The translations under genes were made by a program, and so were the position numbers. This document shows, one piece after another, positions 22,090 through 32,863 of a DNA stretch of 64,000 nucleotides (position 1 is the first letter of the stretch; each line of letters opens with the position of its first letter). The DNA comes from Pachyseris speciosa (lineage: Eukaryota; Cnidaria; Anthozoa; Scleractinia; Pachyseridae), in contig JAEMWC010000449.1 of assembly GCA_016490735.1 (NCBI GenBank), forward strand, positions 286,001-350,000, in the 5' to 3' direction. The notes below the pieces were generated by a model. The model saw only the letters and a program-made list of their open reading frames with translations. It did not search any database and was not told the origin of the DNA.

Positions 22090-23790
22090 TGAAAATTTTC
22101 TTGACAAGACATATTGGTGGCAAAATGTTGAACCACTTTCAATTTAGCGGGCCGGACAGCTGGTCGTACTGTAGAGTGTAGAATACGGCCCGCAAACTTG
22201 AACAATCATAGCGCTTGTATTAAGTCAGAGATATAATAATACAAGTTATCCTACACAATGTTCTTTAGTGCTTCTCGTAATCATCTTCAGGGTCACTGTC
22301 TGAATCTGAATCGCCATCCGCCGCTGCAATCATAGAAGTCATCGTGATCCAACGATCCTCTTTCAATGCTTCTTAATGTGGGTTTGATAATAACGTTCTA
22401 ATATGTGTTGCTTTATTGAAACACGATAGTATATAAAGCAACAAATTTGATTGCGGAGTCGTGGTGCTAGTAATTATAATAACCGGTGGCAATGTTCCAA
22501 AGTGCAGCACCCCGATAGCTGATCGAGTTTTTCAAATAATATGAACAAAATCGCGGAGTTACGGTCTTGTTACCTCTGAAGCTAAGGGATATTTTGTTTT
22601 TTATCATGCCAGAGAGTGAGCCGGAATTCTTCCCCTAATAAGAAGAGCTTTATTAGGGTGAGTTTGTAAATATGAAAAAAATCTATGCCATCCTGCAATT
22701 TGCAGTACCGAACTGACGTTGTATAGCAAGGGAGGCTAAAGATCAGTTTCCCGAATCTCTTGCTCTGCGGTGTAAGACTTCTATAGTCTAGAGATTTTAT
22801 GTAGTCCATGTTATTGCAGCCTCCCCAGTTTGGAATACCGTACGTCAAGGACGCCCGGAAAAGAGCTTGTAGTACAAATACAGGGACGCAGTTTTGCCCA
22901 GAAATAAACTCTTCATCAACAGATTTAACTTCAGAGCAAAATTCTTTCTTAGATCTGTAATGTGTTTACTCCAGGGAGCGAGTAGCGAGTGGGTAGTGTG
23001 CCATCCTGATGGGGAACCAGCGTATTTTTATTATGAGAAACACTTATTCATCAAGATTTATCGAAAACTACACAATGGAGTGTATTACGGTAGGTAGAAA
23101 GGCTAAGTTAGGAGATAACATGAGGTGCATGACGGGTGGACATGATCCACTGAGTATACAAAAGAAAAATAAATTAACTGTATATGATTGCTCCACTCAA
23201 TCTCAAACACTGCACATTCAGAGCGAAATACAAACTTAAGACAGAAAGTAGTACGATAGTTAAACTTGCTTTTTAAACAGAGGTATTTTCCTAGTGGTTT
23301 AAAATAACCATTTTTTCTTACATTTTTCAATTGTTTGAAGATTATTTTGGCTGAAGACAGAAGTCATTCATGCAGACAATTAAGGGAAATCGCTATGTAA
23401 TTGAACTGTTGTAAATTAGTGCATTATTCCTGACGTCGTTCATGACTTAAGAAGATAATTATTTTTTAGTGACACTAAACATGCACAGGATCTTTTTTCT
23501 CCGTTTTCCGACGTATTTTACAAAATACCTGGACGTAAAAGCCAATTTCGGGAAAACAAAATGGCGGCCATGCATTGGGTGAGACGACGGAGCATATTTG
23601 AAATGCTTTTTTCAGGATGAAAGCTACCGTTCTAGCATTGCCATCATACCTTTTCATAATCCTGAATATTCAAAGATTAAAATAAAATAAGTTTCGTTTG
23701 TTCCCCAATAGTGAGTATTAAAATCCTCTCAGCTGATGGACTTATTGTACATTTTTTGTTTTCTTTTGTTTGTTTGTTTCATTTACTTAA
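22090..23790. other. No gene seen
   Basis: AT-rich DNA. A minus-strand frame at 22582-22848 (starting TYGIPNWGGCNN) vaguely resembles a LINE C-terminal tail but is too weak to call. Nothing else recognisable. Confidence 0.4.
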
Positions 23791-23802
23791 TCGTTGATTT
23801 GA

Positions 23803-23991
23803 AGGAAATTTCCGCCGAGGAGTTTGGCGACGAATTGGCGAAAAAGGTCATAACTATAACTGACGAATGTCTGAAGCCAGAAAAATCCCGTCCCGAGATG
23901 CAAGTTGTTCTCAGTATACTGAAAGGAAATCTAACCACCAGGAAGAACAAAGTGGAGCTTTACTGCGTGGGGACTGGTACTGGAACGACAG
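23803..23991 (+). CDS. Exon D of an unrecognised host gene
   Basis: Open segment between an AG acceptor (TTGAAG) and a good donor (ACAG/GTGAGA). It encodes EISAEEFGDELAKKV, then SRPEMQVVLSILKGNL and ends ELYCVGTGTGTT. The upstream extension to ATG 23736 is hydrophobic and probably intron. The next exon is at 24549. It could belong to the same gene as exons A-C, but that is not shown. Confidence 0.4.
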
Positions 23992-24548
23992 GTGAGAAAA
24001 TACAGTGGGAACTCCTAGAATCCACCTGCGATCCTTCATATGCGATCAAATTTGAAATGGGTCTTATTGAAACACTTCATTGCAGATAGGCTCTAGTGAG
24101 CGACGAGCCATTTCCTTCCAGCCAGCCTGAGAATCTTTTCTTTTGATGATTCGTTGCAATTTAGTGTAAAAGTTTATGGTCTTGCAACAAACTGATCAAC
24201 CTCGATTTTTTTTTTTGGTTTAGGGGGAATATAGTGTTACAGAATCACTATCGATTTATGACTTTTTTATCACTCAGTTTCCACGAGAAAGAAGTCAACC
24301 ACAGGACTGTCATTAAGGACCAAGGGCCGGGGATTTTACCCTGACAATTCTGATAATTGTGGAGTAGATCCCCGGCTACTTTCATGGCATATTGACTATA
24401 TTACAACAGCTGGATTCCCCGGCTACTTTTTGCGCATCCCCACTTAGTTCAAAAACTAGAGACAGCCCTATAACACGGTAACGATAAGTAGAGCTCTCCG
24501 TCCGATCTTTTCCGTTAGTTGTTTCTTGTTCTTTTTTCCTTCGCTTAT

Positions 24549-24661
24549 AGCCGTCCTACATGGAAAACTGAGTTCGTCGGTAGTTATTGCTCAGGGTGGG
24601 AAGCTTGTGTTGATGGCTGACATTGGAGCTGGAGTTCTCAGACCCCGTAGAGAAAAACTGG
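24549..24661 (+). CDS. Exon E of an unrecognised host gene
   Basis: Bounded by CGCTTATAG and GTAAGTGT. It encodes VLHGKLSSSVVIAQGGKLV and MADIGAGVLRPRREKLG. The phase appears compatible with exon D. Residue use is protein-like, but I cannot name a family; an early idea of an adenosine-deaminase domain was dropped because the HAE signature is absent. Confidence 0.4.
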
Positions 24662-25179
24662 GTAAGTGTCCTCTTGCTTTCATTTTTTAGTCGTGGATAC
24701 GCGAAGCGTAGGAACGAGTATTGTTGGGGTTCAGATTATGCAAATTTGTCACTCACTCAGATGTAAACAAATGGATATGTCAACGGCAGACAAAATAGGT
24801 ATCGATTTTCCGAAATATTGCCGGAACACCTCTATCGGCTTTCCGAGGTATATCTAAGGAGAAAAAGTCGAACTTTGCCTAGTTCCTGTACGGCTTTCTC
24901 CCAGGCCCTCGCGATCAATTCGTTTCGGTGACATATCCGAGGCGAACAGACGGGCAAAGCCTAGACTATTACAGAACGTGCATGCGCCTATTTCATTATG
25001 AGATTGGCGGTTGAAGATGACGGACTTCGATGTTTACAAAGTTGTACTGTCGGAAACAGCGGCAAATTATGGTTTCAGAACCCTTGTGGTGTAGATCAGT
25101 TGTTACCATCCATGGAAGTTCCTGTAAATTTAACACATCACCCACTTGCGATCGATTTTAGTTCTCGCTTTTGAGCTAA

Positions 25180-25403
25180 TTTATACGGAACATGAGGCGG
25201 AATTTGTTGTGCTCGAAACCTTCGGCGATGGAGACTGTACATGCTGTTACAGAGCAGCCTCGTTGATGCTATTTGGGACTAACAAACATCACCTGGAACT
25301 CAGACTCCGAACTCTTGCTGAACTTGCCAAATACAGTTTTAATTTTTATGTAGGTGAAGGAGAAGTCATCGCTATTATCGAATCGAAGCTGAGATTCGAA
25401 TAG
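25180..25403 (+). pseudogene. OTU-like cysteine protease fragment
   Basis: Contains ETFGDGDCTCCYRAASLMLFG followed by HLELRLRTLAELAKY, the N-terminal OTU pattern (DGNC-box plus helix) as in the OTU/vertnin-type modules that occur on many metazoan transposons. Only about 70 codons remain; the distal His box is missing, and the catalytic-Cys box has extra Cys residues, so a working protease is unlikely. It is probably a mobile-element remnant. Confidence 0.55.
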
Positions 25404-25914
25404 CAAAACTACCTCAGGTTACAATTTCATTTTACGTGTTCAGTACCCGAAGGATCATTTTTCTGCAAGTAATGAACTTTAATTTCTGAGCGTACGACTG
25501 CTTGGTATAATTCTTCACAGTTAACTCGATTTTAACTGCATTTTCATGTTTGATAATTTAGTGCTGAGTTTGGTGTCTTTATATTTGTTGATAATTCAAG
25601 TGAGGTGTAGCTTTATGTATGCTCCAGCAAGTTTTTACAAGGGAGTAGACGTGACTTTCCAAGATGAAGGTGTTTCGGCAGCTAATTATTTAGCGCCAAC
25701 AACAACTGAGACATTTGTCTCACCTTTCGGATTTTTGTCTAGGCCTCGCTTTTTCGCCCGGACCACGTGATCCGAAACGAATTGACCGAGAAGAAACAGA
25801 GAGAGGCCTAGGAACTATGCAAAGTCGAACCGATGAACGGAATGAAAAAAGTAAAGTAAAGTAACTTTATTTCAGCTCGGATCGAACGAATAAACGGCTG
25901 AATCGCCTGTACGT

Positions 25915-27044
25915 GACGTATGGAATTACAGGTGCCGCTCTTAAATGGTTTCACTCGTATTTATTAAAAACAGGAAACAGCGAATCCTGATTAACGGGAG
26001 CTATTCGAGTGACTTTGATCTCCCACAAGGGGTACCTCAAGGATCATGTCTAGGTCCCTTGCTTTTCACGTTGTACGCAAGTAAGTTCTTCGATGTTGTT
26101 GAATCCCATCTCCCTAACGTTCACGCATACGCTGATGATACGCAGCTCTACATCTCATTTAAGCCAGATGGTTCTGCTACTGAGACGGATGCTGTTGACG
26201 CTTTACAAGCCTGCATCAGGGACATAAGAGCCTGGATGGTCCACGACAAACTTCAGCTGAACGATACTAAGACTGAGTTTCTTATTATAGGTACACGCGC
26301 ACAGTTAAATAAGGTTATGATAAATGACTTGCAAGTAGGTGAGGTAATGCTTTCTGCTGTCTACTCGGTTAGAAATCTTGGTGTTTCGTTTGATGCAAAC
26401 ATGAATATGATCTCACATATTAACAGCATATGTCAGGCTATTTATTACCATCTACAGAACATCCGGCGTATTAGAAAGTATTTATCAATGACATATGACA
26501 ATAGCAAGACCATTGTACAGGCTATTATAATGTCACGATTAGACTACTGTAACGGTTTATTATACGGTACGCCCGCTGTTCATTTTGGTAAGCTGCAACG
26601 CCTGCAGAACACGGCAGCTCGGCTGGTATGTACTGTATCCAGGTATGATAATATAACACCACCCCTGATCAACCTGCACTGGCTTCCGGTTACCCATAGA
26701 ATAGAATTCAAGATAGCAATGCTAGTTCACAAATGTATTTACGGTGTCGCACCACAATATCTTTTAGACTTGATAAAAATCAAAGAGAGCTCGCGGTATC
26801 AGTTGAGATCATACCGGGGTTTACTTCTAATGGACAATACTTATAGAACAAAAAAGACACTAGGTGATAGGGCGTTTGAAAATGCCGCGCCCAAAGTATG
26901 GAATCAACTCCCTTTAGAAATTAGACAATGTCAATCATTGAACACTTTTAAAGTTTTACTGAAGACACATCTTTTTAAATTAGCTTTTTATTAGCTCTCT
27001 TATTAACTCATATTTTTATTTTTATTGCTTTCCGAAAAATGTAA

Positions 27045-27082
<38 letters not shown>

Positions 27083-27095
27083 CATCATCATCATT
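25915..27095 (+). mobile_element. CR1/Rex1-like LINE, 5'-truncated copy
   Basis: A 349-codon frame (25945-26994) starts in the middle of the RT: DLPQGVPQGSCLGPLLFTLY, HAYADDTQLYISF, then LGVSFDANMNM, RLDYCNGLLYG, LINLHWLPVTHRIEFKIAML and an intact C-terminus to TAG. It is followed by a short 3' UTR and (ATT)n with ATC units to about 27095. The frame is uninterrupted, so the insertion is young compared with the other LINE relics. All endonuclease sequence is absent because of 5' truncation. Confidence 0.85.
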
Positions 27096-27199
27096 AATTG
27101 GATTAGCCATTTATTACTTTAAGATTTCAATGATGTAATGCGCATTCGATCATATCTTTATTGCATGTTAGACTGCGCAATATAAGAAATAAACATTAT

Positions 27200-27202
<3 letters not shown>

Positions 27203-27237
<35 letters not shown>
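27203..27237. repeat. (ATT)n microsatellite
   Basis: A second ATT run about 110 bases after the LINE tail. It creates the artificial poly-Ile frame on the minus strand. Confidence 0.9.
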
Positions 27238-27238
<1 letters not shown>

Positions 27239-27459
27239 AAGGGACGTTCGATCAAACAGCCAGATAGCGAAAGAAATTTTAAACAACATTCCTTCGCAAG
27301 CGCAGCTTCTCCTATCTACATTCACCCAATTCACGATCTGTGGAAAAAATATGAGCCTTTCAACCCAAGAAATTGATGACGGAAACTTTTGACACAATTA
27401 AAGCTGCATTCGCGAAGCCATTTTCAGCGTTGGAAATAATATTCTAACGATAATGCACA

Positions 27460-27765
27460 TGTCATTGGCTTCCCCATGGGGTCGACCCCGGGCCTACCAG
27501 GGAGATTTGTGGGGAATACAAGGAGATGGATGGGATTCTTTGCCCGAGGGTAGGGGAAAATCTTGACATTGTTTTACGATCAAAGATTAGGGGGTGGGGG
27601 AATCCACAAGTTTGAAAAGGATGTCAGAGGGGTTTTCAGCTGAGAGACATCTCATCCAAGGGACTTTGTCTTGAGAGATTCCCCGACCCCCCGGGGAAGT
27701 TTGCTTGACTGATTTGACAATCCCGCTGGTTAGCCCGGGGGTCGACCCCACGGGGAAGCTGATGA
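27460..27765. mobile_element. Foldback element, ~300 bp
   Basis: Left arm GTCATTGGCTTCCCCATGGG continues into GTCGACCCCGGGC; the right arm is its near complement ending CGGGGAAGCTGATGAC. Interior blocks (TTCTTTGCCCGAGGGTAGGG and others) are non-coding. The minus-strand ORFs here are products of the arms. Confidence 0.7.
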
Positions 27766-28739
27766 CATATGCATAACAATGCAGTATAACATGAAATAAC
27801 TTTTTTTGTGTGGCGCCATCGCATCTAGCCACAAGTAAAGGCAAGTTTGCTTTAATTTGAGAAAAACTCTTCCTTTTAACTAAACGCGCCATTTTTTCAG
27901 TCAAAGTTTTGAATAAAAATTGTTTATTTTAATATCCAAAAACATGGCATCAATGGTTATTTAAGAAAACGATGGCAAATGTTGCATTTCACACCGGCAG
28001 TAAAAAGCGTAATTTGCATATGTCAAATTTCGGTTGCGTTTCCTCGAAATACTGCAGAGTTTGGGTGGCTTCGTTTTGGCCAAATCGTCTTTTTCCCTGA
28101 TATTTATCCGACCATACGGACAAGACAGAAACCTGTTCAGCTTTCAACAGGAGTACATTGTTTTAACTCCCACGATATCTCCCTGCCTCGATAATTCATT
28201 CAAATGCGAATATGTATATATGCACCCCGAGGTTAAATTGCGTTTAAGGTCATGAACAAAAAATTGATGCTCAAAAGAGCTGGCCGTTTTAACGCATTAA
28301 AAAGTTGTTTAAACACTTTCCAGAAAACGTTTCTACGCGTTTAAACTAGTTAAAAAGCCGTTTTCTCGAGTCACCTTGGCTTAATCCCCCTTATCGCAAA
28401 TAATGTCACATATCCACGACTTCTTCACAGTTGTACTTTGATGAATTATTTTAATCGCCCTTTAGTTGTCGTTGTTGGCTGTTATGTTTATTAGTTTATT
28501 TGTCTTTGCTGAAGAAGTGTTAGCTGTCATTTTGTTGCCCCGTCCAGATAGCTCGACTGAAAAGTCGCAATCAGTGGATTTTGGAGTTGGGGTCTTAAGA
28601 TTGGGATTAGGTTCCAATTTAGGACTTTGGTCAAGATATGAGTTATGTTCACGACGATATGAGGTTAGCCTAAGGATTAAAGTTCAAGAGTTACTGCTAA
28701 TAAAATATCATGAAGTCTGTTGTCGTTATTCGCAAAAAG

Positions 28740-30141
28740 CCAAAATTGAAAAAATAATTCAAGACAAAAATGGCAGGTTTATTATTGCCGAATTAACAGT
28801 TGATGACGCACACCTTTTTTAGTTAATATATACTCTCCCAATGACACCAACCAACAAATAAACTTTTTCAAAGATTTACGCAATCGACTTCAAGAATTTT
28901 CGCATATTAACTTTGAAATCGGTGGTGACTTTAATTGCGCGTTAACACAATGCGATAAAGGGGGAGGAAATCCTGCCACAAGAAAGTTCCAGTCATTAAC
29001 GACATAAATAAGCTCTGCGAACTCTATAACCTTTGCGATACCTGGCGCTCTTTAAACCCATACGTGAAGAAATTTACATGGAGGGAAAATCTTTCAAAGT
29101 GCAATGCCGGCTAGACTATTTGCTGATTTCAAAAAAACTTAGCAGCCTCGCCTCAGATTGCCGCATTATTTTTACTCCAAACATTGACCACTGTACCGTG
29201 CAAATTAATCTTACTTCCAAAGAATTGAAACAAAACAAAGGTCCTGGCTTCTGGAAATTCAAAAATTCTCTCCTTGAAGATAATCAATACGTATCGCAGT
29301 TACGTGATAACCTCCCACAATTTAAAAGTAAATACCAAACATTTGAAAACCCAGGTTTACGTTGGGACCTTATTAATATGGAGATTAGAGGTGTCACTGT
29401 TAAATATTCCAAAATTAAAGCAAGAAAGCAGCGAGACGAAGAAAAAATCCTTCAAAACAAAATAAATAATCTAATCTCGAGAGCAGAAAAAAACAGAAAC
29501 AATAAACAAATTCTTTGTGAGCCTAACTCGGCTAAAGCACGCTGCAAAGAAAAATAATAGAACATAAAATGCGTGGAACGATCACCAGAAGCCCAGCCAG
29601 ATGGCATGAACAGGGTGAACGTAACAGTAAGTACTTTTATAGTCTTGAGAAAAGAAACCACGCAAAAAAATCAGTTTCTAAGCTGAAATTAAAAGACGGA
29701 TCTTTCGCGACTGATCAGTTTGAAATTTTAGAGGAGCAAAAGAAGTTCAACGAAAACTTTAACCAATCACAAATACCTCCTGCACAAGATGTATCTGACA
29801 ATGATTCTGATAACGTTCCTACTTTAGAGGAAGACGAGCAAACACTGTGCGAAGGTCTTATAACAGAATCAGAAGCACTAAGCGCCCTTAAAGATTTCGC
29901 TACAAACAAAACCCCGGTACAGATGGGTTGTCTGTTGAATTTATGGCCTGAATTGCAGAGCTCAATCGTCAACAGCTTTAATTACCCCTTCCAAAACCGA
30001 TCCCTATCAATATCGCAAAGACGCGGAATCATTTCGCTCATTCCATTCATTCTTATACCACCTAGCTCGTAATCTAATGATTATACCCTCGACTTCTTTT
30101 TCATATAGCTGTTCCATTGTTGGTTTCAAGACATTTAAAGC
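28740..30141 (+). pseudogene. Tx1/L1-like LINE fragment (endonuclease to start of RT)
   Basis: Pieces in several frames follow the order of an L1/Tx1-group ORF2. There is KNGRFIIAELTVDDAHLF, EIGGDFNCAL-like DNA at about 28915, the LDYLLISKKL block at 29110, KGPGFWKFKNSLLEDNQY, a basic coiled linker, then RSPARWHEQGERNSKYFYSL and KRNHAKKSVSKLKLKDG, ending near the RT start (SQRRGIISLIP). Stops and shifts break it at about 28820, 29030 and 29555. It abuts a related fragment in opposite orientation at 30142. Confidence 0.75.
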
Positions 30142-30671
30142 TTATAAGTTATCTTGACTAGGGTTGTTTTGAAAACCTAATGAGGCTTCTTGAAATTCTT
30201 TGTTTAAGCGCTGCTTTTCTGCTTTCCTTAAGTTACATTTATTAATCGAATATTGTCTAGAATATTTCTTAATATTGTATTTCATCCAGTCCCAAACAGA
30301 GCGCGAATCACTTAGATCTTGCTTCCCTTCTTGAAGCCAAGTAGGTAAAAGAGAATTTATGTCATCGACGTATCGTTTATCATTAAGAAGGGAACAATTC
30401 AATTTCCAATGTCCTGGGCCCTTTACCCGATCATCAATATCTTGCAACTCTATAGGTGGTTTTCACGTTACGTCATCGCCGCCATGCCGGTGGACGTAAA
30501 CAATAGATCTCTCATTAGCTCCTTTTGTTCGTCCACCAGCAGTTGTTCATTTCACCGTTGTTATCTGTGTCTCCAGAGATTGGCTGCAAACCACCTATTA
30601 TTATTGCGGAGTGGGCAGTTTTTATGGTAGAAATCATATCAACATCGCTAACGTTATCAGATAACGTTATC
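30142..30671 (-). pseudogene. Tx1/L1-like LINE, endonuclease C-terminal part, split by the Maverick
   Basis: Minus-strand frame with ELQDIDDRVKGPGHWKLNCS, then YVDDINSLLPTWLQEGKQDLS and a basic helix, the linker after an L1-type endonuclease. Towards higher coordinates it contains NVSDVDMISTIKTAHSAIII and then meets the Maverick's left target duplication at 30672. The rest of the endonuclease is found at 55145 onwards, beyond the Maverick. A ~153-bp MITE lies inside it at 30446-30598. Confidence 0.8.
30446..30598. mobile_element. Small TIR MITE, GGTGGTTT type
   Basis: Termini GGTGGTTTTCACG and its partial complement TGCAAACCACC are flanked by TA on both sides, consistent with a TA target duplication. 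It interrupts the minus-strand LINE between IKTAHSAIII and ELQDIDD, which adjoin without it. Confidence 0.7.
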
Positions 30672-30677
30672 AGCCAA
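30672..30677. repeat. Target site duplication, left (AGCCAA)
   Basis: Identical to 55139-55144. Collapsing the two copies restores an open LINE endonuclease frame across the site (see the finding on the nested insertion). Confidence 0.95.
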
Positions 30678-31015
30678 AGTAGTATAAGAGTTGGGTGAAC
30701 TAGCACATTTACATTTGATCTTAAATTGAATTTAAAATTAAATTTAAAATTCAATTTAAAATTCAATTTTAAACAATTTTCAAAACAATTTGGAAAACTA
30801 TATGTTTTTTTATTGATCTATTTGCGGCATATTGCTATATTTACCGAGAAACGGTCATTTTCAATAGTTTTAGCAATAAAGGGTATTAATCAACAGTATT
30901 CACCGAGTAACGTTTAAAAACAATACTTATTACCCAATTAACATTTTCGATATCATTTTAAACGCACTTTCTAATTTTATTTTCTATTTTCATAATATAG
31001 ATGAAGATACTTAAA
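30678..31015 (+). repeat. Maverick left terminal inverted repeat
   Basis: About 338 bp, matching 54802-55138 in inverse orientation with only scattered mismatches. It contains iterated TTTAAAATT blocks near the outer edge (30720-30770), then an AT-rich promoter-like stretch ending TTTTCATAATATAG. The match runs 15 bases into the first gene, so the TIR carries its own start codon. Confidence 0.95.
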
Positions 31016-31828
31016 AATAAAATGTGTAGTAATAGTATACAGATGAAATATAATATAGAAATTGTTGAAGAAAATAATTGTGACGAAGAAATGCATGAAT
31101 ATTTATTTGAAATAGAAAATTATATAACATGTCCATTTTGCGATCAGAAGATAGGAGAACATAGTGTTAAAAAAGAAGAACTATGTTGTGATAAACAAGA
31201 ACTTATCAATTATGGAGCAATTGTTTGTAAGAACTGTGGTATAGTTCAAGGCTATCAAAATTTTGTTGAATATGTTGATTTCCATAAAAATAAGTTTAAA
31301 ATTAGAAGAAAATCAGTTTATTTTCGCGAGTATTATATAATGGAAAAGATAACTAATCTTTCTTTCAAATATAGAAAACAAATATACTTTAATGATGAAA
31401 ACAAGGTATTACGAATTTTTAAGGAAATAGATAAAATAATGCCGTTATTAAATAAGGATCGAAAAAGAATGATAAATATTGATTTCATTCTGAAAAAAAT
31501 ATTCACTATGATGAAATTGGATATTGGTGATAATATTGTAATCACAAAATCCAAGAAAACATTATTAGATTATAAAAATTATTGGCAAAAAATATTATCA
31601 CTGATTGGAGACGATATTAATTTAATTATTTCGGAATCTCAACAATACTTATCATACTTTTGGGAAAACTTGTCGATTATTGGGCTGTTGTCAGTTATAA
31701 AATCATCAGTGTTTGTCATTGTAGTTTGCATATGGTTTGAATCATATTCTCCACTTCTTAATGCATTCTTGATGGAATTAAAATATGTTGATAAGTTTGA
31801 AATGCATAATAACATTGTTGAATCTTAA
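31001..31828 (+). CDS. VLTF3-like zinc-ribbon transcription factor (putative)
   Basis: 275 codons. A zinc-ribbon signature spans residues 44-80: CPFCDQK, CC-DKQ, then VCKNCGIVQGY. It is followed by KIRRKSVYFREYYIMEKI and a helical stretch with DRKRMINIDFILKKIFTM and ITKSKKTLLDYKNYWQKI. That order (ribbon, Lys/Arg-Tyr-Phe helix, helical core) is what Polinton and NCLDV VLTF3-like late transcription factors show. A role in late gene transcription is inferred. The last ~65 residues are hydrophobic, overlap an antisense gene and may follow a missed stop or frame change near LIGDDIN. It starts in the left TIR, mirrored by the polymerase start in the right TIR. No stop breaks it. Confidence 0.6.
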   Translation: MKILKNKMCSNSIQMKYNIEIVEENNCDEEMHEYLFEIENYITCPFCDQKIGEHSVKKEELCCDKQELINYGAIVCKNCGIVQGYQNFVEYVDFHKNKFKIRRKSVYFREYYIMEKITNLSFKYRKQIYFNDENKVLRIFKEIDKIMPLLNKDRKRMINIDFILKKIFTMMKLDIGDNIVITKSKKTLLDYKNYWQKILSLIGDDINLIISESQQYLSYFWENLSIIGLLSVIKSSVFVIVVCIWFESYSPLLNAFLMELKYVDKFEMHNNIVES

Positions 31829-32063
31829 GGTCCAAATTTTTGTGTTTCATCCATCCTTGTAATAAAAGTGCTCCCGTTGAAACAGCTATTATTGCTATAC
31901 CACCTGAAGCTATACTACCAACTAAACCGCCTGTTGCAAAAAAAATGGCAGTCACCTTCTGCCAGTGCGTTCTCAGCAGAATTATAATCTGAGATCGACT
32001 CGCGCTTTTGCCGCGCCTGTCTGTAAGACAAACAGATTCAGAGACAGCTTTATTATTCGCCAT
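31758..32063 (-). CDS. Small membrane protein of the Maverick
   Basis: 101 residues. A polar N-terminus leads to two adjacent hydrophobic segments rich in Gly/Ala (IFFATGGLVGSIASGGIAII, then AVSTGALLLQGW), followed by a charged tail with KHKNLDLKIQQCYYAFQTY. This is a conserved-looking short protein of cnidarian Polintons, function unknown; a virion or host-membrane role is only a guess. A TCTA sequence lies ~11 bases before the ATG. Its 3' end overlaps the convergent zinc-ribbon gene by 71 bases. Confidence 0.6.
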   Translation of the reverse strand: MANNKAVSESVCLTDRRGKSASRSQIIILLRTHWQKVTAIFFATGGLVGSIASGGIAIIAVSTGALLLQGWMKHKNLDLKIQQCYYAFQTYQHILIPSRMH

Positions 32064-32154
32064 TGTATGTAATAGATTTTAAATTCTCGATACATTTTTA
32101 TTGTAAATAATTTATTTTCACGTAATTCAGCCAATTGGCTGCAAGGTGTATATA

Positions 32155-32173
32155 TTAATAAACGGTCTTACTT

Positions 32174-32236
<63 letters not shown>

Positions 32237-32412
32237 ACAGAAAATGAATTTCCTACTATTTTCCATTTTTTGAATCTCTTTATTGCTTGTTTGTATGCCC
32301 AACACTTCCTATGATATGTTTTATAATAAGACTTTAATTCGTCAACTTGTTCTTTTGAAAGTTTGGCTGAAACATGGTTCCATCCGAATATGCTTTTACG
32401 ACTGGTTGTCAT
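32155..32412 (-). CDS. Small basic protein with poly-Ser tail from a microsatellite
   Basis: 85 residues. The first ~55 are Lys/Tyr-rich and helical (FGWNHVSAKLSKEQVDELKS, AYKQAIKRFKKWKIVGN). The rest is about 20 Ser encoded by a (TAC)n/(GTA)n microsatellite at 32171-32235, ending SRSKTVY. The ATG follows a TATTTATATG context like its neighbours. The conserved part probably ends before the repeat, which may have pushed the original stop out of frame. Function unknown. Confidence 0.5.
32171..32235. repeat. (TAC)n microsatellite
   Basis: About 21 units, within the 3' end of the small basic gene; translated as serine on the minus strand. Confidence 0.95.
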
Positions 32413-32421
32413 ATAAATATA

Positions 32422-32688
32422 TTATATAATTATTCTTTTGCAAATACAATAAATTAATGCAGAGATTTGACCGCATAATGCAGATTTTTTCATTAGTTTC
32501 AGTGTTGCATTTTCTGGTATGGCATAACAATATCCTCTGTCTAATAAATAACGATTATGAAATCTTCCAAAAGCATCATGAAGAATACTATGAGAGTGTA
32601 ATATATTAACCCAACCAAGTGTATGTTCTAAGAAACGTGTAAAACGTCCATTTCCTGGACCAATAAGTCCTATTTCATTATTATGCAT
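32422..32688 (-). CDS. Unrecognised small Maverick protein (GPGN...HDAF motif)
   Basis: 88 residues with IGLIGPGNGRFTRFLEHTLG, WVNILHSHSILHDAFGRF and a Cys-containing hydrophobic end. The GPG box followed by a His-Asp pair is loosely reminiscent of small lipase/PLA2-like modules but no family is certain. It starts at an ATG preceded by TTTATATATGC-type sequence and lies 9 bases from the next minus-strand gene. No lesion seen. Confidence 0.45.
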   Translation of the reverse strand: MHNNEIGLIGPGNGRFTRFLEHTLGWVNILHSHSILHDAFGRFHNRYLLDRGYCYAIPENATLKLMKKSALCGQISALIYCICKRIII

Positions 32689-32718
32689 ATATAAAATATT
32701 GTTAATTGAAATTATTTT

Positions 32719-32847
32719 TTATAAATGTTTGAAATACAAATATTGGTACACTAAAGCTGATTTTAAAATTACATCATTGACTTGGTTATGTTGTTGTTTG
32801 GTTTCATCAAAAAAATATTTCACGTATTCGATTATGTCTTGTATCAT
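32719..32847 (-). CDS. 42-residue hypothetical Maverick protein
   Basis: Starts ATG in a CTAGTATATG context, reads MIQDIIEYVKYFFDETKQ and ends YLYFKHL. Amphipathic, no known domain. It is supported mainly by its start context and by filling the gap between two other minus-strand genes. Confidence 0.35.
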   Translation of the reverse strand: MIQDIIEYVKYFFDETKQQHNQVNDVILKSALVYQYLYFKHL

Positions 32848-32863
32848 ATACTAGGTATTTATA

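Noticed and set aside
22582..22848. LINE C-terminal tail on the minus strand
   Set aside because: TYGIPNWGG is suggestive, yet no RT motifs lie upstream and the frame is short; left as unannotated.
23736..24661. Adenosine-deaminase (ADAR/ADAT) exons
   Set aside because: A CVGTGTGTT stretch suggested it, but no HAE or PCxxC deaminase signatures are present.
27158..27397. Minus-strand ORF with poly-Ile
   Set aside because: Product of an (ATT)n microsatellite.
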